Assembly (NCBI GenBank): GCA_900299345.1
Contig: OMJM01000028.1
Location: 1-39,955, forward strand
DNA: 39,955 nucleotides
DNA from: a bacterium
Lineage (GTDB): Bacteria > Fibrobacterota > Fibrobacteria > UBA11236
Direction: 5' to 3'
Part shown: piece by piece, positions 15,590 through 22,500 of the stretch
Layout of the letters: the number at the start of each line of letters is the position of its first letter
Position numbering within the stretch: position 1 is the first letter of the stretch
Made by a program: the position numbers and the translations under genes
Notes under the pieces: generated by a model
Seen by the model: only the letters and a program-made list of their open reading frames with translations
What the model was told of the DNA's origin: nothing
Database searches by the model: none

Positions 15590-15900
15590 TTTTGGTTGCC
15601 CTTTCGTAAACAAAGAGTTAACATTCCCATTCGGTATCGTTGAAAACCGTTGAGTTAGGGTTTTTAAGAGAATTCCGCTTGGTCCCGCCGATTTCCAATA
15701 GAATTTCCGGCCCGACCAAATGGCTCTAATGCCCCATGGGCGCCCTACTCACTGGCCGATACCACGCCTCCCCGCCCGGAAATTATTGCGTCCCCGGGGG
15801 TGAAGGATCAACAATTCGGACGCATACCGCGAAGGTTCGATATGGGTGCCAAACAGGCCCCGAACCGCGTGCCTGAAACCAACAGGAAAACAAAACCCAC
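15590..15900. other. Gene-free stretch with GC-rich dyads upstream of the Arg/Asp-rich protein gene
   Basis: Together with the lexA promoter next to it, this is the only stretch above 300 bp without a gene. I see no credible ORF. Two dyads stand out: TTGGTC (15679-15684) pairs with GACCAA (15714-15719), enclosing a CCGCCG/CCGGCC segment, and TGCGTCC (15787-15793) pairs with GGACGCA (15818-15824). The end supplies an AGGAAAA ribosome site for the next gene. It could be a long structured 5' leader or a small RNA. I could not match it to a known riboswitch, 6S, SRP or tmRNA pattern. Confidence 0.35.
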
Positions 15901-16638
15901 ATGGAAACCAATCTCATCGTTCTCACTTTGGCCGTTTCGGCCATATCATTAGCGATTTCAATTTATCTGGCGTTGAAGATGAAGACTGTCAGCTACCTCC
16001 TGGAACAACCGGTGGTAAAGAAAATGTCTCCGCAACTCAAGCTCAAACCGGTCAATGTGGATGAGCGGATGGCGGAGAGAAATCGTCAACAACAGCAGCA
16101 AAATCGTGATCAGCGCCCTCAGGGTGGAAACCCCAATCATCGCCACAATCATGGTGGACAGCGCGATGATCGCCGTCAGGATCAAAACCGCGACCGCTCG
16201 GATCGACCCCAAGGTGGTGATCGTGGTGACCGCCGCGAGCGCAATGATGGCGATCGCAACCGTCACGGTGATCGTGAGCGCTTCCGCGATCGGGATCGCA
16301 ACCGTGACCGCTCAGATCGCTCCCAAGGTGGTGACCGCGGGGATCGCCGTCCTCCTCGTGAATTCCAAGAGAATCGTGAGCCGGTTCAAAACGCAGCTCC
16401 GCAAATGGAAGCCAATCGTACGGAAGCTCCGTCACACCAGGAAACCGTTCTTTCTCCGCGTCGCCCCCTCGTCGCGACAGTTGAAACCGAAGCGCGTATT
16501 GAAAGCGCAGCACCTTCCTTTGAGAATGAGGCCTCTTCCAACTTTGGTGATGGCGACATGCAACATGGACGCCGCAGTCAGTTGAAGAAGAAACCCCGCT
16601 TTGAGATGGACGAATCCGAGGTTAAGACCGAAGGATAA
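15901..16638 (+). CDS. Membrane-anchored Arg/Asp-rich low-complexity protein
   Basis: A 245-residue protein with one N-terminal membrane helix (residues about 4-26, LIVLTLAVSAISLAISIYLAL). A short linker and then a highly charged segment follow (about 60-160), built from imperfect repeats of D-R-S-D-R-[PS]-Q-G-G-D-R-G-D-R-R and R-D-R-N-R-D. The repeat SDR-x-QGGDRGDRR occurs twice, and the DNA shows the same duplication, so the array probably grew by slippage or recombination. The C-terminal 80 residues are acidic and disordered. Similar RGD/RD tracts occur in RNA-binding or phase-separating proteins, but no domain supports a function here. It is followed by a strong terminator, so it is probably a monocistronic unit. 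Confidence 0.75.
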   Translation: METNLIVLTLAVSAISLAISIYLALKMKTVSYLLEQPVVKKMSPQLKLKPVNVDERMAERNRQQQQQNRDQRPQGGNPNHRHNHGGQRDDRRQDQNRDRSDRPQGGDRGDRRERNDGDRNRHGDRERFRDRDRNRDRSDRSQGGDRGDRRPPREFQENREPVQNAAPQMEANRTEAPSHQETVLSPRRPLVATVETEARIESAAPSFENEASSNFGDGDMQHGRRSQLKKKPRFEMDESEVKTEG

Positions 16639-16656
16639 GCGTCGTTGTGATTTGAG

Positions 16657-16691
16657 AAAAAGCCTCTCCATTCTTGTGGGGAGGCTTTTTC
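16657..16691 (+). terminator. Intrinsic terminator after the Arg/Asp-rich protein gene
   Basis: A stem pairs AGCCTCTCC with GGGGAGGCT around the loop ATTCTTGT, with one G-U pair. It is flanked by AAAA on the left and TTTTTCTTT on the right, so it can work in both directions. It lies 18 bp past the stop codon. Confidence 0.9.
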
Positions 16692-16770
16692 TTTGAGGAA
16701 AAACGGATTTGAAAATGACCTACAATAAGAGTATGTTTAGTAGGGTTTAAAACGGACAACTAAACGGACC

Positions 16771-17802
16771 ATGAAAATCGATATTCAAGGTGTTACCAAA
16801 CGCTTCGAGACTACACAGGCGTTGGATAATGTCTCGTTGAGTATTCCCGACGGGGAACTGGTGGCGCTCTTGGGACCTTCCGGTTGCGGTAAAACCACTT
16901 TGTTGCGCATCATTGCCGGACTGGAATCACCCGATTCCGGTGAAGTGAAGTTGGGTCAAAGCGACACCAAGAACCTTGCGGTACGCGAACGTAAAATCGG
17001 TTTTGTCTTTCAGCATTACGCCCTGTTCCGACACATGACCGTCAGGGAAAACATCGGCTTTGCGCTCAGTGTCCAGAAAAAACCGAAGGATGAGATTCGG
17101 GAACGCGTGGATGAACTGCTTTCATTGATTCAGCTTAAAGGCATGGCCGAACGCTACCCCTCACAACTTTCCGGGGGGCAAAAGCAGCGTGTGGCCCTGG
17201 CCCGAGCGCTGGCCGCAAGACCTGAGGTGTTGCTACTCGACGAGCCATTTGGAGCTTTGGATGCACAAGTAAGACAGGATCTGCGCCGCTGGCTGCGCAA
17301 CCTCCATGACGAAATGCACATCACTTCGGTATTTGTGACGCACGATCAGGATGAGGCCTTCGAAGTCGCCGATCGCGTGGCCATTCTCAATAAAGGACGT
17401 GTGGAACAGGTTGGCTCTCCCGAGGAAATTTTTCACAAGCCCTCCAATGCTTTCGTCATGCAGTTTCTCGGCAATGTGAACATTTTTCACAGCCGGCTCG
17501 ACGCCTCAAATTCGATGCGGTTGGAGCCATCCCCTGTTTCGGGAGGAAGGGAAGTCTTTGTCCGACCACATGAGCTTTCTCTCAGACCTCAACGCGAAAG
17601 CCAGGAATCCATTGAGGGTCGTATCACCCACATTCGTACGACGGGATTATCCGTGCGTGTGAGCTTGATGGTGGATGGAGGCTCACAACTGCAGGTCGAA
17701 CTTCCTGCGGAGGAATTTCAAAACCTCGGCTTGCAAAAAGGCGATTTGGCTTTCGCCACACCACGCGAGATCAAGGTTTTCGACGGCGATTATTCCATCT
17801 GA
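16771..17802 (+). CDS. CysA-like ABC transporter ATP-binding protein (lone ATPase)
   Basis: The 343-residue ATPase closely resembles the sulfate/molybdate/spermidine class of importer ATPases. Walker A is GPSGCGKTT (35-43), the Q-loop is FQHYALF (Gln81), the signature is LSGGQKQR (133-140), Walker B is LLLDEP (153-158) and the switch His is in VTHDQDEA. The C-terminal 100 residues form a TOBE-like regulatory domain (FVRPHELSL, then [14 protein letters not shown]), as in CysA. All ATPase motifs are intact. No permease or binding-protein gene is next to it, so its partners must be encoded elsewhere or it serves several systems. Sulfate is only the best guess from the overall resemblance. A possible promoter (TTGAAA, 17 bp, TATGTT) lies at 16709-16737. 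Confidence 0.85.
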   Translation: MKIDIQGVTKRFETTQALDNVSLSIPDGELVALLGPSGCGKTTLLRIIAGLESPDSGEVKLGQSDTKNLAVRERKIGFVFQHYALFRHMTVRENIGFALSVQKKPKDEIRERVDELLSLIQLKGMAERYPSQLSGGQKQRVALARALAARPEVLLLDEPFGALDAQVRQDLRRWLRNLHDEMHITSVFVTHDQDEAFEVADRVAILNKGRVEQVGSPEEIFHKPSNAFVMQFLGNVNIFHSRLDASNSMRLEPSPVSGGREVFVRPHELSLRPQRESQESIEGRITHIRTTGLSVRVSLMVDGGSQLQVELPAEEFQNLGLQKGDLAFATPREIKVFDGDYSI

Positions 17803-17907
17803 ATTGATCGCAGTAAAACGATTCATTTATCTCGGGTTAAGACACTTTCCATCACAAAACTCTCATAACATTTTCTATACTTTTCATCCTTGTTTTTCAC
17901 ATTATTT
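17803..17907. other. AT-rich intergenic region before the GH2-like gene
   Basis: This 105-bp stretch is much richer in A+T than its surroundings and contains TATACT (on the plus strand near 17876), a likely -10 box for the downstream gene. No clear -35 box at 17 bp was found. No ORF is present. Confidence 0.35.
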
Positions 17908-17940
17908 AAACCCCTAAAAAGGGTGAAATTTGGGGTTTTT
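17908..17940 (+). promoter_or_regulatory. Hairpin with T-tract immediately before the GH2-like start codon
   Basis: AAACCCC (17908-17914) is the exact complement of GGGGTTT (17932-17938), and a run of five T follows, ending one base before the ATG at 17942. It could be the terminator of the ATPase gene or a leader hairpin. The GGGG arm is also the only Shine-Dalgarno-like sequence for the next gene, so folding would hide it. Confidence 0.5.
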
Positions 17941-17941
17941 C

Positions 17942-20695
17942 ATGGCTAACACCCTTCGTTTTGAAGAAAATTGGGAGTTTTGCTTTGATCCCGGAGATAT
18001 CGGAGTTCAGAACGATTGGCCCAGATTCAAGCCTGCTTCTGGACTAAAAAAGGTTCGGGTACCCCATCTTTTTGCGCATGAGTCAAACCCGGAAAACGCC
18101 TTTGCCGGTTTTTATTTCAAGGAATTCACGCTCGACAAAAAAGACCCTGCAAAGCGTTTTCTTTTACGCGTCCATTCCGCCCATCCACACTGTCGAGTAT
18201 GGTTGAACGGCGAAGAACTCGGGGCACGCTATTTTGGTCACGTAAGCTTTGATTTGGAGGCCACACGGGCCATCAAACTGGGTGCTGTCAATCTTCTGAC
18301 GATCCGCGTCCAAAGCCTCGACAAACTGGGAAAAATTCAGGAACAATCTGCGCAAGAATTGCCCCTAGGAGCGCCCTTTCAGAAAGGCGCCTATGCAGGA
18401 TTGCTGGGGCCTGTGGATCTCATTCCTGGCAACAAGGCCATCATCCGCTCAGTCAGTGTATTGCCGGATTATGAAGCAGATCGCGTCACCATCGAAACAC
18501 GTTTCCTGAACAGCAAGAGCTTTCAGACCGAGTTGACCTTTGATATCACCAATCCTGCGGGTGAGACCGGCACATTGGCCAAGAACATCCGGCTGGATAA
18601 GGAGAACGGCATTTACAGCCTCAGCTTCCAGCTCGACAACGGCAAGGTCTGGAGCCCTGCGACACCGATACTTTACACCCTGAAAATTAGCGCGCCCGGA
18701 ACTCCTTCTGTTCAAGTCCGATTCGGAATGCGTAGCGTTGAAGTGGATAAGGGGAATTTCAAGCTCAACCACAGCACCTTCAAGGTGCGTGGGGTGGGTT
18801 ACCCTTGGTTCTTTCCATTCCACCATGCAATGCCCGCCTACCCCGTGGACATCCGCAAGGAACTTCAGACCCTCAAGGACTCCGGCTTCAACCTGATTCG
18901 TGCCACCGGAGCGCCCCTGCCTCCCGCCGTTCTCAGCCTCTGTGATGAAATGGGTTTGCTTGTTCTACAGGAAACCACCTGCTACAACCAAAAAGCGGGT
19001 AAAGAAGGCTTGGAATGGCTGAAGGCTCAGATCCATGCACTGGTCGAGCGCGATGGATATCATCCCTGTGTATTCGGATGGGTCATCGGCGCGGATAACG
19101 GTTCGATGGTGCTGGAAAATGGCAACAAGCTTTTGCGTTACACCGCCGATCTCGATCCGACCCGCCCGGTCTTCTCCAATCTCGGCTCCGTATATCTGGA
19201 CGGCCAAGGGGGCGGTAAGATCGATTTGGGTAAGGTTTACGAACCACTGGCGGCGCAAATTTCACCGTTCGAGGGTCATAAGATTCATGCGGGTTATCCC
19301 GTGGCGCAGCGCACCTATTCGATGCTGTCCAACTATTGCTCTTCCAAGGAAGGCAAGACCATCACGGACGGGATTCACGGCAATAAATCCTATTGGGAGC
19401 GGTACAACTACCTGAAGGATGAAATCGCGGGTAAAGTTCTCGTAGACGGCCTCGGTGTTCCAGCATTCGGAAACCCCTCTTCCCTGCTGGAGAGTGTCAA
19501 AAAATTTTCTTCCTCTCAGGACTACAAGGATCTCAACAAACTCCTCCAAGAACTGGGACAAGGACTGAAAGACCGGGGACTGAACTTCTGGAAAAACGCA
19601 CAAGCATTTTTGGCAGATGCAGATGCCCTGGGCCGTCAGGCATTGATTCGCCAAATCGAAGCGTTGTTCACCAATGTCCAATTCGCGGGTTACCTCGTGG
19701 AATCCTTCGGCGATCACGCCCTGAATTTCACGGGTCTTTCTAACTGGCTTCGACATCCCAAACCGGATCTCCTGGAGTCCTTCAAGCGTGTGAACCGACC
19801 TGTGCACGTATTCGCTGAGGCTGAAGAACGCACACCCTATGTAGGCAGCTCCGCAGCCATCAAGGTGCATCTCTTCAACGAAGGTCATCTTGGGGATTAC
19901 TCGGTGCAGTTCCGGGTAAAGGGACCGAACGGTCGTGTGTGGCACCAAGAGTCCGTGAACGGAAAAGCCAAACCAGGTATCAATGCTGTGGGACGCTTCA
20001 AGTTCCCCGTAGGTTATGAACGCGGCCGTTTCACATTTGACCTCGTCTTAACGAAACACAACAAGGAAGTCGGGAAAACTGAGGAAGTCTTCTTTGTCCC
20101 CCCGGAAGTCAAACTCGACTCGCTTTTGAAAAAGGTCACCTTGCTCGGGAACTTCCCGGATTCGGTTTCTTATTCAACCGTGGAGGATGCCCCTATCACA
20201 GTGGTTTCCGGCCTGACGGAAGTGCCTGAAGCTGCGCTGAAGAAGGCTGTCGATCGCGCCGCGCATGGTGCGACCTTGATTCTGGGCGCATTGGGTGAAG
20301 AAGACATGCGCAAAATCAACGCTCTGAAATCACTGGGTTCAGAGCTCACATTGATCCGTTCCACAGGCGGCCCGCAGGGTAATTATCACTACCTCAAATC
20401 CGGACCGGTGTTCAAGGATCTTCCTGCGCCTGGGCTCATGGATCAAACCTTTGCGGACGTACAACCTCTCTGGAGCTTGGACCATCTGCCCGCACAAGCG
20501 GAGGTGCTGGCCGGTAGCATCAACTTCGTCACCACGCCGGGAGCCAAATCCAAAATTCGGTGGGGTGCAGATCTTGCGGTTGCGCCACTGGGGCGTGGCA
20601 AGGTCATCTACTGCCAATTCGATATTTTTTCGCGACTCGGGAAAAACGCATTGGCCGACGCACTATTCGCCAACCTTATCCATCTCGCCCGCTGA
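17942..20695 (+). CDS. GH2-like (beta-galactosidase/mannosidase architecture) protein with altered active site
   Basis: A 917-residue cytoplasmic protein (no signal peptide) with the order of a glycoside hydrolase family 2 enzyme: sugar-binding jelly roll (about 5-165), Ig-like domain (170-270), TIM barrel from about 280 (VRGVGYPWFF, then DIRKELQTLKDSGFNLIRATGAP and CDEMGLLVLQET), a further Ig domain and a C-terminal Rossmann-like domain. In active GH2 enzymes the acid/base lies in a Gly-Asn-Glu motif after W-x-x-G. Here the segment reads FGWVIGADNGS, so Asn-Glu is replaced by Ala-Asp, and the usual His of 'GxNxH' is absent from GVGYPWF. It may be inactive or use a changed mechanism. The ATG at 17942 is preferred over an in-frame TTG at 17930. 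Confidence 0.75.
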   Translation: MANTLRFEENWEFCFDPGDIGVQNDWPRFKPASGLKKVRVPHLFAHESNPENAFAGFYFKEFTLDKKDPAKRFLLRVHSAHPHCRVWLNGEELGARYFGHVSFDLEATRAIKLGAVNLLTIRVQSLDKLGKIQEQSAQELPLGAPFQKGAYAGLLGPVDLIPGNKAIIRSVSVLPDYEADRVTIETRFLNSKSFQTELTFDITNPAGETGTLAKNIRLDKENGIYSLSFQLDNGKVWSPATPILYTLKISAPGTPSVQVRFGMRSVEVDKGNFKLNHSTFKVRGVGYPWFFPFHHAMPAYPVDIRKELQTLKDSGFNLIRATGAPLPPAVLSLCDEMGLLVLQETTCYNQKAGKEGLEWLKAQIHALVERDGYHPCVFGWVIGADNGSMVLENGNKLLRYTADLDPTRPVFSNLGSVYLDGQGGGKIDLGKVYEPLAAQISPFEGHKIHAGYPVAQRTYSMLSNYCSSKEGKTITDGIHGNKSYWERYNYLKDEIAGKVLVDGLGVPAFGNPSSLLESVKKFSSSQDYKDLNKLLQELGQGLKDRGLNFWKNAQAFLADADALGRQALIRQIEALFTNVQFAGYLVESFGDHALNFTGLSNWLRHPKPDLLESFKRVNRPVHVFAEAEERTPYVGSSAAIKVHLFNEGHLGDYSVQFRVKGPNGRVWHQESVNGKAKPGINAVGRFKFPVGYERGRFTFDLVLTKHNKEVGKTEEVFFVPPEVKLDSLLKKVTLLGNFPDSVSYSTVEDAPITVVSGLTEVPEAALKKAVDRAAHGATLILGALGEEDMRKINALKSLGSELTLIRSTGGPQGNYHYLKSGPVFKDLPAPGLMDQTFADVQPLWSLDHLPAQAEVLAGSINFVTTPGAKSKIRWGADLAVAPLGRGKVIYCQFDIFSRLGKNALADALFANLIHLAR

Positions 20696-21458
20696 TACTG
20701 TCCTTAGCCACGCTTACACTGTCGCTCGGGGAAAGCTGAAGAGAATCCAGCGGTAACGGCACCGAAGTCGCATGCGTGGCCGCATCACGAGGGTTCGGTT
20801 CCAAAAGCAGGGGACCATTCTCTCCACTCATGGGTTTCACGTTCATCAACTCATATGCGCTAAGCAGGGTTTTTGCCCATTCCAGCGCCCAGACCACTCT
20901 TCCTTCGCGTGAGGACCACCATGCTCCGGGATCAAAACCGGAATAATCGGCCATCGCCACGCAAACCACGGGAACTCCTCCGGCCAATTTTCGGAAAATC
21001 CGGAGTGCACGGGCGGAGTGAAAGCTGGACGTAATGATGAGCAGGGTATCCACGCCCAACAAGTGAGCCTGCTTTAATATCACACCCGCTTCTGACAACG
21101 TCGAGTTCGCTTCGTGGGGCAGCTGGAAAAGACGATCATGTGGAAATCCGTTTGATTCCAGGTATTCCGTGGAAAATTCGGATTCATGGTGATCCCGGAA
21201 AACTCGCGGACCCGATAAAATCAAACTGTCAAAGCGTCCCTCACGAAACAGGTTGAGCGCCGCGCTGCTCCGCTCCATACCACGGCCTTCTCCAGCCAGC
21301 ACGACGGCCCACCGGACATGATTCGGCGCATTGGAACGGACCAACATGTCGCCCGACTTCCAGAGAAAGACGAAGGCGCAGAAAAGAAGAATCAGAATGG
21401 GAAAGTAAAGCCAGACAATCGTACGGCTCCACACAGGCCGGTGCTTTGCACCCGTCAT
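20676..21458 (-). CDS. YdcF-like (DUF218) membrane protein
   Basis: The 260-residue protein has one N-terminal membrane helix (TIVWLYFPILILLFCAFVFLW) and a DUF218 domain: WAVVLAGEGRGMERSSAAL, FDSLILSG, ESNGFPHDRLFQLPHEANST and LIITSSFHSARALRIF. These are the conserved strands and the STSxE/SSFHxxRA motifs of the YdcF/SanA group. The family is linked to envelope or peptidoglycan-related functions (SanA, ElyC), but the reaction is not known. The tail is Pro/Ser-rich and unstructured. The ATG at 21458 is chosen; an in-frame TTG at 21479 would add seven residues. It ends 20 bp inside the GH2-like gene on the other strand and follows the cyclophilin gene closely. Confidence 0.8.
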   Translation of the reverse strand: MTGAKHRPVWSRTIVWLYFPILILLFCAFVFLWKSGDMLVRSNAPNHVRWAVVLAGEGRGMERSSAALNLFREGRFDSLILSGPRVFRDHHESEFSTEYLESNGFPHDRLFQLPHEANSTLSEAGVILKQAHLLGVDTLLIITSSFHSARALRIFRKLAGGVPVVCVAMADYSGFDPGAWWSSREGRVVWALEWAKTLLSAYELMNVKPMSGENGPLLLEPNPRDAATHATSVPLPLDSLQLSPSDSVSVAKDSISGRDG

Positions 21459-21482
21459 ATGCGAAGGCCGGGAAAACAAGGA

Positions 21483-21965
21483 TCAGGTGTCTTCCACAAG
21501 GCGGATACGAATGGAAACCGGATTGACCGGATTGTCCCGATGATCGGTGGCTTCAGCCACAATGGCATCAGCGACTTCCATTCCACTCACCACCTTGCCG
21601 AACACCGAATATTGGCCGTCGAGATGCGGTGAATCGTCCACCATGATGAAGAACTGCGAGGATGCGGAATCCGGATTGGCGGCCCGTGCCATGGAAACGA
21701 TTCCGCGCGTATGCGGGGTTTTCGAAAACTCCGCCTTCAGATTCTTGCCAGAGCCACCAGTCCCATGAAAACGTTTGTCAGGATTTTTACTGTTGGGATC
21801 TCCGCCTTGAATCATGAATCCGGGAATCACGCGATGGAACAGGGTATCATCGTAAAAGCCGGATTTCGCAAGCTCGATGAAATTTTGAACATGATTGGGA
21901 GCAACGTCCGGAAAAAATTCAAGGGTCATGTCGCCGTGGCGCGTGGTCAGAATGGCTTTGGTCAT
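21483..21965 (-). CDS. Cyclophilin-type peptidyl-prolyl cis-trans isomerase
   Basis: A 160-residue single-domain cyclophilin, the usual size for bacterial PpiB-type proteins, which catalyse cis-trans isomerisation of X-Pro bonds. The catalytic signature FHRVIPGFMIQGGD carries the key Arg and the Phe/Met/Gln set. Later GIVSMARAANPDSASSQFFI and LDGQYSVFGKVVSGMEV complete the active site. There is no signal peptide, so it is probably cytoplasmic. The ATG at 21965 is preferred; an in-frame TTG at 21992 forms a TTGA overlap with the upstream rimI stop and would add nine residues. It probably forms one operon with rimI and the YdcF-like gene. Confidence 0.9.
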   Translation of the reverse strand: MTKAILTTRHGDMTLEFFPDVAPNHVQNFIELAKSGFYDDTLFHRVIPGFMIQGGDPNSKNPDKRFHGTGGSGKNLKAEFSKTPHTRGIVSMARAANPDSASSQFFIMVDDSPHLDGQYSVFGKVVSGMEVADAIVAEATDHRDNPVNPVSIRIRLVEDT

Positions 21966-21988
21966 GGGGTGAATTGTAGCAACACGCG

Positions 21989-22441
21989 TCAATTTCGGAC
22001 ACCATCATATCGCATGACCAACGCATCTTCACCGTTATCTGCGTAGTAACTCTTCCGCATGCCGGTTTCGCGAAACCCAAAACGCTGGTATAGCGAAATG
22101 GCCGCGACATTGCTCTTCCGAACTTCCAGAAAGATCGCCCGGCATCCGGATGTTTCCAGTATCTGCCGCATATGCTCCAGCAGAGCCTGGCCGATCCCTT
22201 GACGACGTACCTCGGGATGGACGCCGAAGATCAGGATTTCCGCTTCATCTTCCAGAAGCTGCAGACACAGATAGGCTACAGGCTCTTCCGTCCCCACGGT
22301 TTCAGCCACCCAACTCCCCTTCCCCGAAACAAATGGACGAAGCGCTTCCATCGTCCATGGCATTGGATTGCAAAGGCGTTCCAATGCAGTAATTGCCGCC
22401 AAATCACGTTCCTGAAGGGTTCGAAATGATGGTTTTGTCAT
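21989..22441 (-). CDS. rimI: Ribosomal protein S18-alanine N-acetyltransferase
   Basis: A GNAT-fold acetyltransferase of 150 residues that acetylates the N-terminus of ribosomal protein S18. The acetyl-CoA-binding loop is VRRQGIGQALLEHM, and the RimI-typical C-terminal part is present: FLEVRKSNVAAISLYQRFGF followed by RKSYYADNGEDALVM. The opening CNPMPWTMEAL also fits RimI (the W-x-x-x-x-F/L substrate-recognition segment). Its gene is divergent from the beta-helix gene at 22501 with only 59 bp between. tsaB lies 4.6 kb away on the same strand; in many bacteria rimI sits beside tsaB. Confidence 0.9.
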   Translation of the reverse strand: MTKPSFRTLQERDLAAITALERLCNPMPWTMEALRPFVSGKGSWVAETVGTEEPVAYLCLQLLEDEAEILIFGVHPEVRRQGIGQALLEHMRQILETSGCRAIFLEVRKSNVAAISLYQRFGFRETGMRKSYYADNGEDALVMRYDGVRN

Positions 22442-22500
22442 GCTTGTCAGACCGATTGACCTTAAATTGATGAAATATTTTCCAATGCGTTAAGGATGGA

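Noticed and set aside
15548-15590. A canonical Fibrobacter LexA box (TGCNCN4GTGCA) at the lexA promoter
   Set aside because: Only half-sites TGCAC and GTGCA are present, about 20 bp apart; no complete match was found.
15826-15860. GGTTCGATA and a following TGCCA as a tRNA T-arm and 3' end
   Set aside because: The flanking bases do not pair as a T-stem or acceptor stem, and no D-arm or anticodon arm is upstream.
16060-16380. Repeats in the Arg/Asp-rich gene as a CRISPR or intergenic repeat array
   Set aside because: Units are irregular, in frame, encode R/D/G repeats and have no unique spacers of constant length.
16052-16585. Long open frames on both strands over the Arg/Asp-rich gene
   Set aside because: They arise from the biased codon pattern of the repeats; only the frame at 15901 has a membrane helix, start context and terminator.
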